Shown: positions 16,517-25,519, counted from the stretch's first letter. The stretch is 64,000 nucleotides of DNA from Candidatus Binatia bacterium (GCA_022827045.1 JAJDTQ010000168.1:1-64000), one strand, 5' to 3'. Notes: generated by a model from the sequence alone, not told the origin. A program made the numbers and translations.

Positions 16517-17476
16517 GTGCTCATCAAGTACGTCGCCATGCGCCTCGTCCAGTTGGTCCCCATGGTGCTGGTCGTCACCATGGTGGTCTTCTTCGTCATG
16601 AGGATCATCCCGGGGGACCCGGTCCTGGTGATGCTGGGGGCGGTGGAGGGGGCGCCGATCTCCCAGGACGTCTATGACGCCATGCGCCTGCGTTTGGGCC
16701 TGGACCGACCGCTGATCGTCCAGTATCTCGACTGGCTGTGGGAGATGCTGCGGGGCAACCTGGGCGACTCCATCACCTACCGGACCCCCGCCCTGGACGT
16801 CATCCTGCAACGCCTGGTGCCCACCGCGTACCTCATGGTCGGCGGCGTGATCATGGCCGTGGCCATCGCCGTGCCTGGCGGCGTGCTCGCCGCCATCCAC
16901 AACAACACCAAGTGGGACCACTTCGCCACCGGTTTCGTGATCCTCGGCATCACGGTGCCGACCTTCTGGCTGGCGCTGGTCGCCATCCTCGTCTTCGCGG
17001 TGTACCTGGGCTGGCTCCCGGCCATCGGCTACGCGGCTCCGCAGAAGGACATCGTGGCGTTCCTGCGGCACCTGATCCTGCCCATGACCGTGGTCGCCCT
17101 GAACGTGGCCGCCACGGTGTTGCGCTTCCAGCGCCAGGACTTTCTCGAGCAGATGAACCTGGACTACGTGCGCACCGCCAGGGCCAAGGGCCTGAGCGAG
17201 AGGCTGGTGCTGTGGAAGCACGTCCTGCGCAACTCGCTGATGACGACGGTCACGGTGGTGGGCCTGCAGATGGCCTACCTGAGCGGCCTGGTGACCGTCG
17301 TCGAGAACGTCTTCAACTATCCCGGCATCGGTTTTTTGCTGTTGAACTCCATTCACACGCGGGACTTCGTGGTGGTCCAGGGAGTGGTGCTGTTCATGGT
17401 CTTCCTCGCCATCGGAGTCAATCTGGTGGTGGACATTCTCTACGCGGTGCTGGATCCGCGGGTCCGCTACAAGTAG
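16517..17476 (+). CDS. Peptide/nickel-type ABC transporter permease (DppB/OppB family)
   Basis: 319 residues. GTG 16517 lies 8 nt after AGGAGG; the frame is open to 16418, but this start matches the family (IKYVAMRLVQLVPMVLVV as the first membrane helix). MRIIPGDPV follows, and the conserved cytoplasmic loop reads YVRTARAKGLSERLVLWKHV. Six membrane segments. With the next gene it forms an importer channel for peptides or similar solutes. No ATPase or binding protein is adjacent. Confidence 0.9.
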   Translation: MLIKYVAMRLVQLVPMVLVVTMVVFFVMRIIPGDPVLVMLGAVEGAPISQDVYDAMRLRLGLDRPLIVQYLDWLWEMLRGNLGDSITYRTPALDVILQRLVPTAYLMVGGVIMAVAIAVPGGVLAAIHNNTKWDHFATGFVILGITVPTFWLALVAILVFAVYLGWLPAIGYAAPQKDIVAFLRHLILPMTVVALNVAATVLRFQRQDFLEQMNLDYVRTARAKGLSERLVLWKHVLRNSLMTTVTVVGLQMAYLSGLVTVVENVFNYPGIGFLLLNSIHTRDFVVVQGVVLFMVFLAIGVNLVVDILYAVLDPRVRYK

Positions 17477-17489
17477 GGAGGAACGTCGG

Positions 17490-18404
17490 GTGGAACTCCA
17501 AGCCCCCTATCCGCCGACAACCTCCGGGCCGGGGTACCGTTTGTGGCGCGCGTCCGGCCGCGCCGTCAGCGCGACCCGCAACGATCCGCGGGCAGCGGTG
17601 GGCGTCACGCTGCTCTTTCTCTACATCCTGATCGCCCTGGTGGGGGCGAGCTTCTCTCCCTACGACACCACCACGCCCAACATCAAGGTGCGCATGCAAG
17701 GACCGAGCTGGGAGCACCCTTTCGGCACCGACCGCATCGGCCGGGACGTGGCGACCCGCATCATCGCCGGCTCGCGCGTGAGCCTGCACGTGGCCGCGGG
17801 CGCGGTCATCGTGGCGCTGCTCCTGGGGGCGCCGCTGGGCGCCCTGTCGAGCTACGTGGGCGGGGCCTTCGATGCGCTGGTCCAGCGCGTGATGGAGGGC
17901 ATCATGGCCTTCCCGTCGCTGGTGCTGGCCTTGGCGTTGGTGGCGCTGGCCGGGCCCAGCATCCCCATGCTGTGGTTCGCCATCGCCTTCAGCTCCATCC
18001 CGCGCTACGCCCGCATCGTCCGTAGCGGCGTGCTGACGCACAAGGAACGGGAGTATGTCGAGGCCGCCCGGGCCATGGGACAGAGGCCCATGGGCGTCCT
18101 GTTGAAGCAGATCCTGCCCAACATCATGGCGCCCATCGCCGTGCAGATCACCCTGGACTTCGCCCGCGCCATCGGCGTGGAAGCAGCCCTCAGCTACCTG
18201 GGTCTCGGCTTGTCGGTGCCGTATATCAGTTGGGGCCTGATGGTCCGGGAGGCGCAGGACTTTCTGGAGGTGGCGCCCTGGCTGGCGGTCTTTCCGGGCA
18301 TCGCCCTGGCCGGCGTCATCCTGGGCTTCACCCTGCTCGGCGACAGTCTGCGGGACCGCATGGACCCGCGCACGCGCCTGCCCTTGAACAGGCGCGGACA
18401 GTAG
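17490..18404 (+). CDS. Peptide/nickel-type ABC transporter permease (DppC/OppC family)
   Basis: 304 residues from GTG 17490, 13 bp after the DppB-type gene. The N-terminal DppC extension is followed by HPFGTDRIGRDVATRIIAGS, the typical DppC signature, and the EAA-like loop EYVEAARAMGQRPMGVLLKQ. Partner permease of 16517-17476. The pair is followed by the MITE-like repeat and an M20 amidohydrolase gene; a shared substrate is possible but unproven. Confidence 0.9.
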   Translation: MELQAPYPPTTSGPGYRLWRASGRAVSATRNDPRAAVGVTLLFLYILIALVGASFSPYDTTTPNIKVRMQGPSWEHPFGTDRIGRDVATRIIAGSRVSLHVAAGAVIVALLLGAPLGALSSYVGGAFDALVQRVMEGIMAFPSLVLALALVALAGPSIPMLWFAIAFSSIPRYARIVRSGVLTHKEREYVEAARAMGQRPMGVLLKQILPNIMAPIAVQITLDFARAIGVEAALSYLGLGLSVPYISWGLMVREAQDFLEVAPWLAVFPGIALAGVILGFTLLGDSLRDRMDPRTRLPLNRRGQ

Positions 18405-18462
18405 CGTGTCCGAGGGTCTCTCCCCAACGCGCGGCACAAGTTGACACTCGTCCGGCCGCGGT

Positions 18463-18629
18463 GCTAGTGTCGCGTCCCGTAAATTCCTGGCATAATTTGC
18501 TGGTCTTTTTCGCCGTCGGCTGCGTTGCTCTTCCGCGCGTGGTACCCGCCCCTGCTCGGCCTCGCGCCTTGCCGACGACAAAAAATCCGGCGCAACTTAT
18601 GCCAGGAATTTACGGGACGCGACACTAGC
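18463..18629. mobile_element. MITE-like element with 33-bp perfect terminal inverted repeats
   Basis: Left arm 18463-18495 and right arm 18597-18629 are exact reverse complements over 33 bp. The 101-bp interior is partly palindromic (GCCGTCGGC near 18512, GCCGACGAC near 18571) and encodes nothing convincing. The arms begin GCTAGTGTCGCG. A TA or CTAG target duplication would fit, TA being the target of IS630/Tc1-type elements. No transposase is in the window, so it would be non-autonomous. Confidence 0.8.
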
Positions 18630-18728
18630 CCAAAGCGATAATGTCCCCCTATCCACGACCGACGGATACGGCGTTTGTCGTTCGGTCCGGGTGCCGCTCC
18701 CGAGCACAGGCGACGGGAGGAGGGAAGA

Positions 18729-20003
18729 ATGGCGACCACGAGCGGCAATCTGCGCGTTGACGGTGCGCGCCTGTGGGCGAGCATCATGGAGATGGCGAAG
18801 ATCGGCGCCCTGCCCGGCGGAGGCTGCGGCCGGCTCGCGCTGACCGACGACGACAGGCGCGGGCGCGATCTCTTCGCTTCCTGGTGTGAGCAGGCCGGCT
18901 GCGCGGTCACCGTGGACGAGATGGGCAACATGTTCGCTCGGCGCCCGGGACGGAATCCTGATCTCCCCCCGGTGGCCGCCGGCAGCCATCTCGACACCCA
19001 GCCCCACGGCGGCAAGTTCGACGGGGTCTTCGGGGTGCTGGCCGCGCTGGAGGCCGTGCGCACTCTCAACGACGCCGGGGTCGAGACGGAAGCGTCGATC
19101 GAGGTCATCAACTGGACCAACGAGGAAGGCTCGCGCTTCGCCCCCGGGATGATCGCATCCGGGGTGTTCGCGGGACTGTTCGATCGGGACTTCGCCTACG
19201 GGGTCCGGAACCGCGAGGGCGAGACGCTCGGCGACGAGCTCGCGCGTATCGGGTACAGGGGGACCGAGTCCTGTGGCGAACACCCCCTGGGCGTTCTGTT
19301 CGAGGCCCACATCGAGCAGGGTCCGATCCTCGAGGCAGAGGGGGTCCCCATCGGGGTGGTGAGCGGCGCTCAGGGCCGGCGCTGGTACGACGTCGAGGTG
19401 CGCGGACGCGATTCGCACGCCGGTACGACGCCGATGCCCGCCCGCAAGGATGCCCTGGCGGCGGCGGCGCGGATGGCGGCACGGGTCGAGGACATCGCGC
19501 TCGGCAAGGCGCCGAATGCGGTCGGCACCGTCGGTCAGTTCGACGTGAGCCCGAACTCCCGCAACACCATTCCCGGCGAGGTGCGGTTCTCGGTCGACAT
19601 CCGCCATCCCGATGCCGGCGTCCTGGCCGCGATGGATGCCGAGGTTCGCGATTCGTTCACCGCCATTGCCGAGCGGGGCGACGTGGAGGTGACCATCGAC
19701 CAGATATCGGAGAACCCTCCGATCAAGTTCGATGCCCGGTGCGTGGAAGCGGTTCGGGAGGCTGCGGCCGGGCTGGGGTACGCCCACAAGGACATCGTGT
19801 CGGGTGCCGGCCACGATGCCTGTCAGGTCTGCACGGTGGTTCCCACCGGTATGATCTTCGTGCCCTGTGAAGACGGCATCAGCCACAACGAGATCGAGAG
19901 CGCGACCCCGGAGGCTCTGGAGATGGGCTGCAACGTGCTGCTGCACGCCATGCTCGCGATGGCGAGCGGCGTGCCCGAGGCTTCAGCGAGCCCCCATCCG
20001 TGA
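18729..20003 (+). CDS. M20-family Zn-dependent amidohydrolase (N-carbamoyl-L-amino-acid hydrolase / allantoate amidohydrolase type)
   Basis: 424 residues; ATG 18729 follows GGAGGAGGGAAG. Metal and catalytic motifs are GSHLDTQPHGGKFDGVFGVL, NEEGSRFAPGMIASG and EAHIEQGPILE. The lid domain has DSHAGTTPMPARKDAL, and the C-terminal metal ligand lies in EDGISHNEIE. Enzymes of this family hydrolyse N-carbamoyl amino acids, beta-ureidopropionate or allantoate. The exact substrate cannot be told. It lies downstream of the Dpp-type permeases, across the MITE-like element. Confidence 0.9.
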   Translation: MATTSGNLRVDGARLWASIMEMAKIGALPGGGCGRLALTDDDRRGRDLFASWCEQAGCAVTVDEMGNMFARRPGRNPDLPPVAAGSHLDTQPHGGKFDGVFGVLAALEAVRTLNDAGVETEASIEVINWTNEEGSRFAPGMIASGVFAGLFDRDFAYGVRNREGETLGDELARIGYRGTESCGEHPLGVLFEAHIEQGPILEAEGVPIGVVSGAQGRRWYDVEVRGRDSHAGTTPMPARKDALAAAARMAARVEDIALGKAPNAVGTVGQFDVSPNSRNTIPGEVRFSVDIRHPDAGVLAAMDAEVRDSFTAIAERGDVEVTIDQISENPPIKFDARCVEAVREAAAGLGYAHKDIVSGAGHDACQVCTVVPTGMIFVPCEDGISHNEIESATPEALEMGCNVLLHAMLAMASGVPEASASPHP

Positions 20004-20062
20004 TCGGTCAAGGTCAACACGGGGTCGCTGCGATAGAAGCTTTTCTCGTCGTCGAACCCGTC

Positions 20063-20106
20063 ATTCCGGCGAAAGCATGCCCCGTACCCCGATACGGGGC
20101 CGGAAT
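20063..20106. repeat. Intergenic hairpin repeat (ATTCCGGCGAAAGC type)
   Basis: The outer stem ATTCCG (20063-20068)/CGGAAT (20101-20106) encloses an inner stem GCCCCGTA (20079-20086)/TACGGGGC (20093-20100). It is a version of the widespread TCATTCCGGCGAAAGCC...GGAATCCAG repeat of proteobacteria. It lies between two convergent genes and may also act in transcription termination. Confidence 0.7.
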
Positions 20107-20148
20107 CCAGGGGATGAGGGGGCAGAGGGTGCAGGCCGGCCGCGGGAC

Positions 20149-21351
20149 TTACACTGCCTTGTCCCGGTGCAACTGCGCGATGGCGTCGGCGTCGTAGCCG
20201 AGCTCTTCGAGGATCGAGTCGGTGGCGTCACCGAGGTCCGGGATGGGGTCGTAGCGGGCCGCGCTGTCGGAGAGGTTGAGCGGGCTTGCGACCACCGGCA
20301 CCTTGCCCACCGGCGAGTCCACCTCCCGGATCATGCGCCGGGCGGCGACCTGGGGATGGGCGAGCACCTGGGCGATGCCCCGGACCCTGCCGTTGGGCAT
20401 CTCGGCGTCCTGCAGGCGCTTGAGCCAGATCTCGTGGCCGTGCTCCAGGAAGAGCTGCTCGATGGTTTCCTCGAGCACAGCTCGGTTCTCCTTGCGCGCC
20501 TCCACCGTGGCGAAGCGGGGGTCTTCCATGAGCGCCGGACTCTGCATCACCTTGAGGCAGAAGAGTTCCCAGTCCTTGGGCGTGGCCACGGCCAGGTTCA
20601 CGTACTCGCCGTCTCCCGCCAGGTAGGGGCCGTAGGGGGTGACGTAGTGGTGGCGCATGCCCACCCGGTCGGGCTCCTCGCCCCGGTGCCAGTAGTGGTG
20701 CGGAAAGTAGCCGAGCCAGGAGAGGATGCTCTCGAACATGGAGATGTCGATGACCTGCCCCTCGCCGGTCTTCTCCCGCTGGAACAGCGCCAGCACGATG
20801 CCCAGCGCCGCATACATCCCGGAGGCGATGTCCGACACCGACACGCCGGCTCGGGCGGGCTTGTCGGGATAGCCGGTGGTGGCGATGATGCCGGCCTCGC
20901 CCTGGATCAGCAGGTCGTAGGCCTTGACGTCGCGGTAGGGGCCGTCCTGGCCGTAGCCCGAGAGCGAGCAGTAGACGAGCCTCGGGTTCAACTCGTGGAG
21001 GGTCTCCCAGCCGAGCCCCACGCGCTCAGCCACGCCGGGGGCATAGTTCTCGAAGAAGACGTCGGTGGTCTTCGCCAGCTTGTGCAGGACCTCCAGGCCC
21101 TCGGGTTTCTTGACGTCCACCGTGAGGCTCCGCTTGTTGCGGTTGAGCCACACGTAGCCCGACGACAGGCCTTTCACCGCGGTGTCCCAGTGGCGGATGA
21201 GGTCGCCGACGCCGGGGCGTTCGATCTTGATGACTTCGGCGCCCATCTCTCCCAGGAGGCCGGTGCCGAAAGGGCCCGCGAGCACCTGCTCGAAGGCCAT
21301 GACCCGCACGCCGCTGAGGGCCAGACGGTCGTTGGCGTCAGGCGAGTTCAC
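20149..21351 (-). CDS. CaiB/BaiF family III CoA-transferase
   Basis: 400 residues. Family hallmarks are VRVMAFEQVLAGPFGTGLLG, GAEVIKIERPGVGD, LNRNKRSLTVDVKKPEG, NYAPGVAERVGLGWE and the catalytic-aspartate region SVSDIASGMYAALG. Such enzymes transfer CoA between acyl-CoA and a free carboxylic acid. The adjacent MaoC-type hydratase on the same strand and the CitE-like lyase 3 kb away suggest that a dicarboxylate (itaconate-, mesaconate- or citramalate-like) is activated. That pathway is inference. Confidence 0.9.
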   Translation of the reverse strand: MNSPDANDRLALSGVRVMAFEQVLAGPFGTGLLGEMGAEVIKIERPGVGDLIRHWDTAVKGLSSGYVWLNRNKRSLTVDVKKPEGLEVLHKLAKTTDVFFENYAPGVAERVGLGWETLHELNPRLVYCSLSGYGQDGPYRDVKAYDLLIQGEAGIIATTGYPDKPARAGVSVSDIASGMYAALGIVLALFQREKTGEGQVIDISMFESILSWLGYFPHHYWHRGEEPDRVGMRHHYVTPYGPYLAGDGEYVNLAVATPKDWELFCLKVMQSPALMEDPRFATVEARKENRAVLEETIEQLFLEHGHEIWLKRLQDAEMPNGRVRGIAQVLAHPQVAARRMIREVDSPVGKVPVVASPLNLSDSAARYDPIPDLGDATDSILEELGYDADAIAQLHRDKAV

Positions 21352-21402
21352 GGGTGCGCTCCGTCTGCCGCCGGTGGCGGCAGACCACGTCTTTGCGTCG
21401 GC

Positions 21403-21909
21403 CTACTCACCGTCGACGATCTCCGGGAAGATGTCCCGCCTCGGGGCGAACTCCTTGCGCCACACCATGACGCTGCGGGTGTAGTCGATGACCACCTTGC
21501 CTTCCTGCTGCACGCCGCGGGTGCGCACCTTGACGATGCCCCACTGGGGCTTCGACCTGGAGTCGCGCTTCTCCACCACCTCGGACTGGGAGTAGAGGGT
21601 GTCACCGGCGAACAGCGGGTTGGGCAGCGTGATTTGATCCCAACCCAGCGCGAAGCCGTTCTCGCTCACGTCGGCCACGCCCATGCCCGCCACGATGGCT
21701 AGGGTGAGGGCGCTGTTGATCAGGCACTTCCCGAACTCGGTGCGCTTGCCGTACTCGTTGTTGAAGTGGATCTGGTTGCTGTTGTTGGTGAGCAGCGTGA
21801 ACCAGATGTTGTCGTTCTCCGTCACCGTGCGCCCGACCCGGCACCGGTAGATGTCGCCGACGTTGAAGTCCTCGAAATAGCGGCCTTCCCAGCCCTCTAC
21901 AACCGCCAT
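21403..21909 (-). CDS. MaoC-family (R)-specific enoyl-CoA hydratase-like protein
   Basis: 168 residues; ATG 21909 follows GAAGGAGGTTCCCC. Hot-dog fold with TVTENDNIWFTLLTNNSNQIHF. The hydratase-2 His is present, but the usual catalytic Asp position reads Asn (TNNSNQIH instead of TGDxNPxH). This variant resembles the branch that includes mesaconyl-CoA and itaconyl-CoA hydratases, though activity with this residue set is uncertain. It lies 51 bp upstream of the CoA-transferase and is probably in one operon with it. Confidence 0.82.
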   Translation of the reverse strand: MAVVEGWEGRYFEDFNVGDIYRCRVGRTVTENDNIWFTLLTNNSNQIHFNNEYGKRTEFGKCLINSALTLAIVAGMGVADVSENGFALGWDQITLPNPLFAGDTLYSQSEVVEKRDSRSKPQWGIVKVRTRGVQQEGKVVIDYTRSVMVWRKEFAPRRDIFPEIVDGE

Positions 21910-22039
21910 GGGGAACCTCCTTCCAGATAAGAATTATTCTGACGGCCACCTTCTATTCCCGTATCAATGACGTTTGCGGGTGTCAGCACTTCTGCCGCAG
22001 AGTAGCACACTCCACCCCGAAGGGTGAAAACCCTGCCGG

Positions 22040-22807
22040 TCACCGCGCCTTGAATATGATATCGCCGAAGTAGGCCACTGCGGATTCCTTGGTGTTGTCG
22101 GTATCGGTCATCAGGGCGACGCCGGAAATCCGGGGCGGGTCGTCGCCGAACGCCTTCCGGTAGTCCTCGACCAGATTCCGCGACTCGCTGACCCAGCGCC
22201 CCACCTTCTCGCTGCCGCTCTCCAACACCATCATCCAAACCCGGTCGGTGTAGGGATTGGGAACGAGGGTTCCGACCGGGCTCTTGCTTTCCCAGATGTA
22301 GGTGAGGGCGCCCATGGGCGGGTACTCGCCGCGGGCAAGCCGGATGGCCTCGTACTTGGCCCGCTCGAAGAAACCCACCTTGTCGGGGTCGTACTTGAAC
22401 GTGATGTACAGGCGGGCGGGGTAGTCGTCGCCCTCCTTCCGGGTAACGTCGCCCTTCTCCAGGATGTTCTCGACCTTCCAGCGCCACTCGATCACCGGAT
22501 ACCGCATCGGGTCGATGTCCACCGCGCGCACCAGCCCCGAGGCCGACCCCCGGCTCATCGCCTTGACCGCCACGACCCCGTTGTCTTCCACCAACGAGTA
22601 CCGCGTATGCTTTTCGATCTTCTCGAAGGTGAGGGGTTCCCAGGACTCCGGCAACGGGCCGCCAGCCTTCGCGGCCGAGAATTTGCCGATATCGAGGATT
22701 GTTGGTGACTGAGCCGGGAGGGACGATGCAGGCAGGGCAACCGCCAGACCAATTCCTGCCCAAACAAGAGCAGGCCGGAGATTCGTGCGCCTGCCTACAC
22801 GGGTCAT
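22040..22807 (-). CDS. DUF3047 exported protein
   Basis: About 255 residues from ATG 22807 (an in-frame ATG at 22870 is the alternative). A signal peptide ends near SSLPAQS. Then follows the DUF3047 region with VIEWRWKVENILEKGDVTRK, DYPARLYITFKYD, LTYIWESKSPVGT and a C-terminal DTDNTKESAVAYFGDI. This jelly-roll-like domain has no known function. It starts 13 bp after hicA and may be transcribed with the hicB-hicA module. Confidence 0.75.
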   Translation of the reverse strand: MTRVGRRTNLRPALVWAGIGLAVALPASSLPAQSPTILDIGKFSAAKAGGPLPESWEPLTFEKIEKHTRYSLVEDNGVVAVKAMSRGSASGLVRAVDIDPMRYPVIEWRWKVENILEKGDVTRKEGDDYPARLYITFKYDPDKVGFFERAKYEAIRLARGEYPPMGALTYIWESKSPVGTLVPNPYTDRVWMMVLESGSEKVGRWVSESRNLVEDYRKAFGDDPPRISGVALMTDTDNTKESAVAYFGDIIFKAR

Positions 22808-22820
22808 GAGCGTGGCCTCG

Positions 22821-23069
22821 TCACAAGGGGCAAGCTCTCGCTTGGCTTCCGCCCGCCAGGAACTCATCAACGGTCAAGCCAGCGGAGCGAATGAGGCTTC
22901 TCAGGGTGCCCTTGGCCACTTCCTTGTGAAGAGGTACGGAGAGGGTGGCCATTTCCCCCTCCTTCGTCATGACAATGTGGCTACCCCTCTGACGCGCCAC
23001 GTTCCAGCCGAAGGTTTCGAAGAGACGTACAACTTCTTTGCCGCTCAAAGGGCGTAGCACCGGCGTCAA
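22821..23069 (-). CDS. hicA: HicA-family toxin, second module
   Basis: 82 residues. Classical HicA/YcfA pattern: LSGKEVVRLFETFGWNVARQ, then the catalytic GSHIVM and SVPLHKEVAKGTLRSLIRSA. The catalytic histidine (GSH) is intact. Its ATG overlaps the stop of the upstream hicB by four bases. Predicted mRNA interferase. Confidence 0.88.
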   Translation of the reverse strand: MTPVLRPLSGKEVVRLFETFGWNVARQRGSHIVMTKEGEMATLSVPLHKEVAKGTLRSLIRSAGLTVDEFLAGGSQARACPL

Positions 23070-23272
23070 ACCGCGATCTCAATCTGGCGTGTCTCAATGG
23101 TGAGTGGAAGTCCCTTCTCCGCACGCACTTCCAGGCACAGAGCGATGGCTTCCTTGATGTTCTCAAGCGCCTGACTCTTGGTCTGTCCTTGACTGACACA
23201 ACCTGGAATCGCCGGGCATTCCACGACCCATACCCCGTCCTCGTCCCGGTCAACGGTCACGTTGAATTTCAT
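23066..23272 (-). CDS. hicB: HicB-family antitoxin, second module
   Basis: 68 residues: short HicB with the single domain FNVTVDRDEDGVWVVECPAI, PGCVSQGQTKSQALENIKEA. No C-terminal DNA-binding domain is present, unlike the HicB at 4815-5138, so it belongs to the short class. It precedes hicA (hicB-hicA order). GGAGGG lies about 11 nt upstream of the ATG at 23272. Confidence 0.87.
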   Translation of the reverse strand: MKFNVTVDRDEDGVWVVECPAIPGCVSQGQTKSQALENIKEAIALCLEVRAEKGLPLTIETRQIEIAV

Positions 23273-23454
23273 CAGTCCGGACCCTCCAGTTACGTCCTCT
23301 CAGATCGTAACAGCCCAAACCTGGAGTGCAAGGCTTCATTGCGCTCCGGTTCCGCATGGAAGATGGGATGCCTTGGAGTTTTCATTGGGCGGCATCCCCA
23401 AGGTGGGGGCAAAATTGGCATTCGGTTCTCCACTCTGTATAGTACCGCACACCC

Positions 23455-24618
23455 ATGATGGATTTCACCCTGACCGAGGACCAGGTGCAGCTCCGGGAGG
23501 AGATCCGCAAGGTTTGCCAGGACTTTTCCGACCCTTATTGGCGGGAGGTGGACGCCACGGGCGAGTACCCGGAGGCGTTCGTGCGCAAGCTCACGGAGCT
23601 GGGCTGGCTGGCGGCGCTGATCCCGGAGGAGTACGGCGGCATCGGCCTCGGCATCACCGAGGCCAGCATCATCCTGGAGGAGATCAACCGCTGGGGCGGC
23701 AACGCCACCGCGTGCCACGCGCAGATGTACACCATGGGCACCGTCCTGCGTCACGGCAGCGAGGAGCAGAAGCGGCGCTACCTGCCCAGGGTGGCCAGCG
23801 GTGAGATCCGGCTCCAGGCGTTCGGGGTCACCGAGCCGGACTCCGGCACCGAGACCACGCGCATCCGCACCACCGCCGTGCGCAAGGGCGACCGCTACGT
23901 GGTGAACGGCCAGAAGATATTCATCTCCCGGGTGCTACAGTCCGATCTGATGCTGCTGCTGGCCCGGACCACGCCCTACGACGATTTGACGGACAAGACC
24001 CGCGGACTGTCGGCCTTCTTGGTGGACCTCCGGGATGCCGGTGACGCCCTGGAAGTGAAGCCCCTGGACATGATGATCAACCATCACACCAATGCGCTCT
24101 TCTTCTCCGACCTGGAGGTGCCGGCGGAGAACCTCATCGGCGAGGAGGGCATGGGCTTCCGCTACATCATCGACGGCTGGAACGCCGAGCGCATCCTTAT
24201 CGCTGCCGAGGCGGTGGGGGACGGCCGCTGGTTCGTGGACCGGGCAGCGCGCTACGCCGGCGAGCGGGAAGTGTTCGGCCGGCCCATCGGCGCCAACCAG
24301 GGAATCCAGTTCCCCATCGTCCAGGCCTACGCCCACATCGAGGCGGCGGACCTGGTGCGCTGGCAGGCGGCCTCGAAGTTCGACCGTGGCGAGCGCTGCG
24401 GCGCCGAGGCCAACATGGCCAAGCTGCTGGCCTCCGAGGCCTCTTGGGAGGCCGCCAACGCCTGCATGACCACCCACGGCGGCTACGGGCTGTCGGTGGA
24501 CTACGACGTCGAACGCAAGTTCCGTGAGACGCGGCTCCTGACCATCGCGCCGGTCAGCAACAACCTGGTGCTGGCCTACCTCGGGCAGCACGTGCTGGGG
24601 ATGCCGAGGTCGTACTGA
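23455..24618 (+). CDS. Acyl-CoA dehydrogenase
   Basis: 387 residues from ATG 23455 (23458 is equally possible). The N-terminal helical domain is followed by the FAD-binding segment FGVTEPDSGTETTRIRTTAV, the middle beta-domain, and the C-terminal signature with YAGEREVFGRPIGANQGIQF and HGGYGLSVDYDVERKFRETR. The catalytic Glu position is not certain. It would introduce a 2,3-double bond into an acyl-CoA and pass electrons to ETF. It is followed by the CitE-like gene with a 21-bp gap. Confidence 0.92.
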   Translation: MMDFTLTEDQVQLREEIRKVCQDFSDPYWREVDATGEYPEAFVRKLTELGWLAALIPEEYGGIGLGITEASIILEEINRWGGNATACHAQMYTMGTVLRHGSEEQKRRYLPRVASGEIRLQAFGVTEPDSGTETTRIRTTAVRKGDRYVVNGQKIFISRVLQSDLMLLLARTTPYDDLTDKTRGLSAFLVDLRDAGDALEVKPLDMMINHHTNALFFSDLEVPAENLIGEEGMGFRYIIDGWNAERILIAAEAVGDGRWFVDRAARYAGEREVFGRPIGANQGIQFPIVQAYAHIEAADLVRWQAASKFDRGERCGAEANMAKLLASEASWEAANACMTTHGGYGLSVDYDVERKFRETRLLTIAPVSNNLVLAYLGQHVLGMPRSY

Positions 24619-24639
24619 AGAAGGGCGGGAAGGCTTCGT

Positions 24640-25512
24640 ATGGACCTGCAACGCTCCTGGATGTTCGTGCCGGGTCACCGGCAGCGGATGATCGACAAGG
24701 CCCTGGGGCTGGACGCCGACGCCCTCATGCTGGACATCGAGGACGGCGTGGCGCCGGCGGAGAAGGATCAGGCGCGGCAGCTCATCGGCGAGGCCCTGGG
24801 CCGGGAGCGTGGACCCCGGGAACCCTTGCGCTACGTGCGCATCAACGCTATCGGCCATCAGCGCATGGCGGACGACTTGGCCGTGGTGCTGCGGCCGGGT
24901 CTCGACGGGCTGGTGCTCCCCAAAGTGGAGTCTCCGGAAGAGATCGCCACGGTGGAGTCTCTGGCCGCGGAGCACGAGCAGGCTTGCGGCGTGACTGTGA
25001 AGCTGCTGGTGGCCATCGAGAGCCCCAGGGGGCTGCTGGCGGCGCCGGCCATCGCCGCCTGCTCGCCGCGGGTCGTCGGGCTCATGTTCGGGGCGGAGGA
25101 CTTCGGCCGGGAGCTGGGGCTGCCCACCTCCCGCGAAGGGGAGGCGCAGGAGCTGCTCTACGCGCGCTCGGCGCTGGTGGTGGCCGCGGCCTCGGCCCAT
25201 GTCCAGGCCGTGGACGGGGTGTGGGTGGATCTCCAGGACCCGGAGGGCCTGCAGCGCTTTGCGCGCCAATCACGACGGCTGGGCTTCACCGGCATGTCGT
25301 CCATTCATCCGGCCCAGATTGCCCCCATCAACGCCGCGTTCAGCCCCGGCCCCGACGAGATCGACTACGCACGCAAGGTCATCGAGGCGTACGAGGAGGC
25401 CCAGGCCCGGGGCGACGGCTCCGTGGCCTTCGGTGGCCAGCTCATCGACCGTCCCATCATCGAGCGGGCGCGCCGGACCCTGGAACTCGCCGAAGCTCTG
25501 ACTCACACATGA
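24640..25512 (+). CDS. HpcH/HpaI-CitE family CoA-ester lyase
   Basis: 290 residues. The CitE fold is seen in RSWMFVPGHRQRMIDKALGL, the metal site in LMLDIEDGVAPAEKDQAR, VRINAIGHQ, LPKVESPEEI, the second acidic ligand in IESPRGLLAAP and LMFGAEDFGRELG, and a C-terminal SSIHPAQIAPINAAFSP. Related enzymes are L-malyl-/beta-methylmalyl-CoA and (S)-citramalyl-CoA lyases. With the CoA-transferase and MaoC protein it would complete an itaconate- or mesaconate-type route; the assignment is inference. Confidence 0.88.
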   Translation: MDLQRSWMFVPGHRQRMIDKALGLDADALMLDIEDGVAPAEKDQARQLIGEALGRERGPREPLRYVRINAIGHQRMADDLAVVLRPGLDGLVLPKVESPEEIATVESLAAEHEQACGVTVKLLVAIESPRGLLAAPAIAACSPRVVGLMFGAEDFGRELGLPTSREGEAQELLYARSALVVAAASAHVQAVDGVWVDLQDPEGLQRFARQSRRLGFTGMSSIHPAQIAPINAAFSPGPDEIDYARKVIEAYEEAQARGDGSVAFGGQLIDRPIIERARRTLELAEALTHT

Positions 25513-25519
25513 GGTTCCC

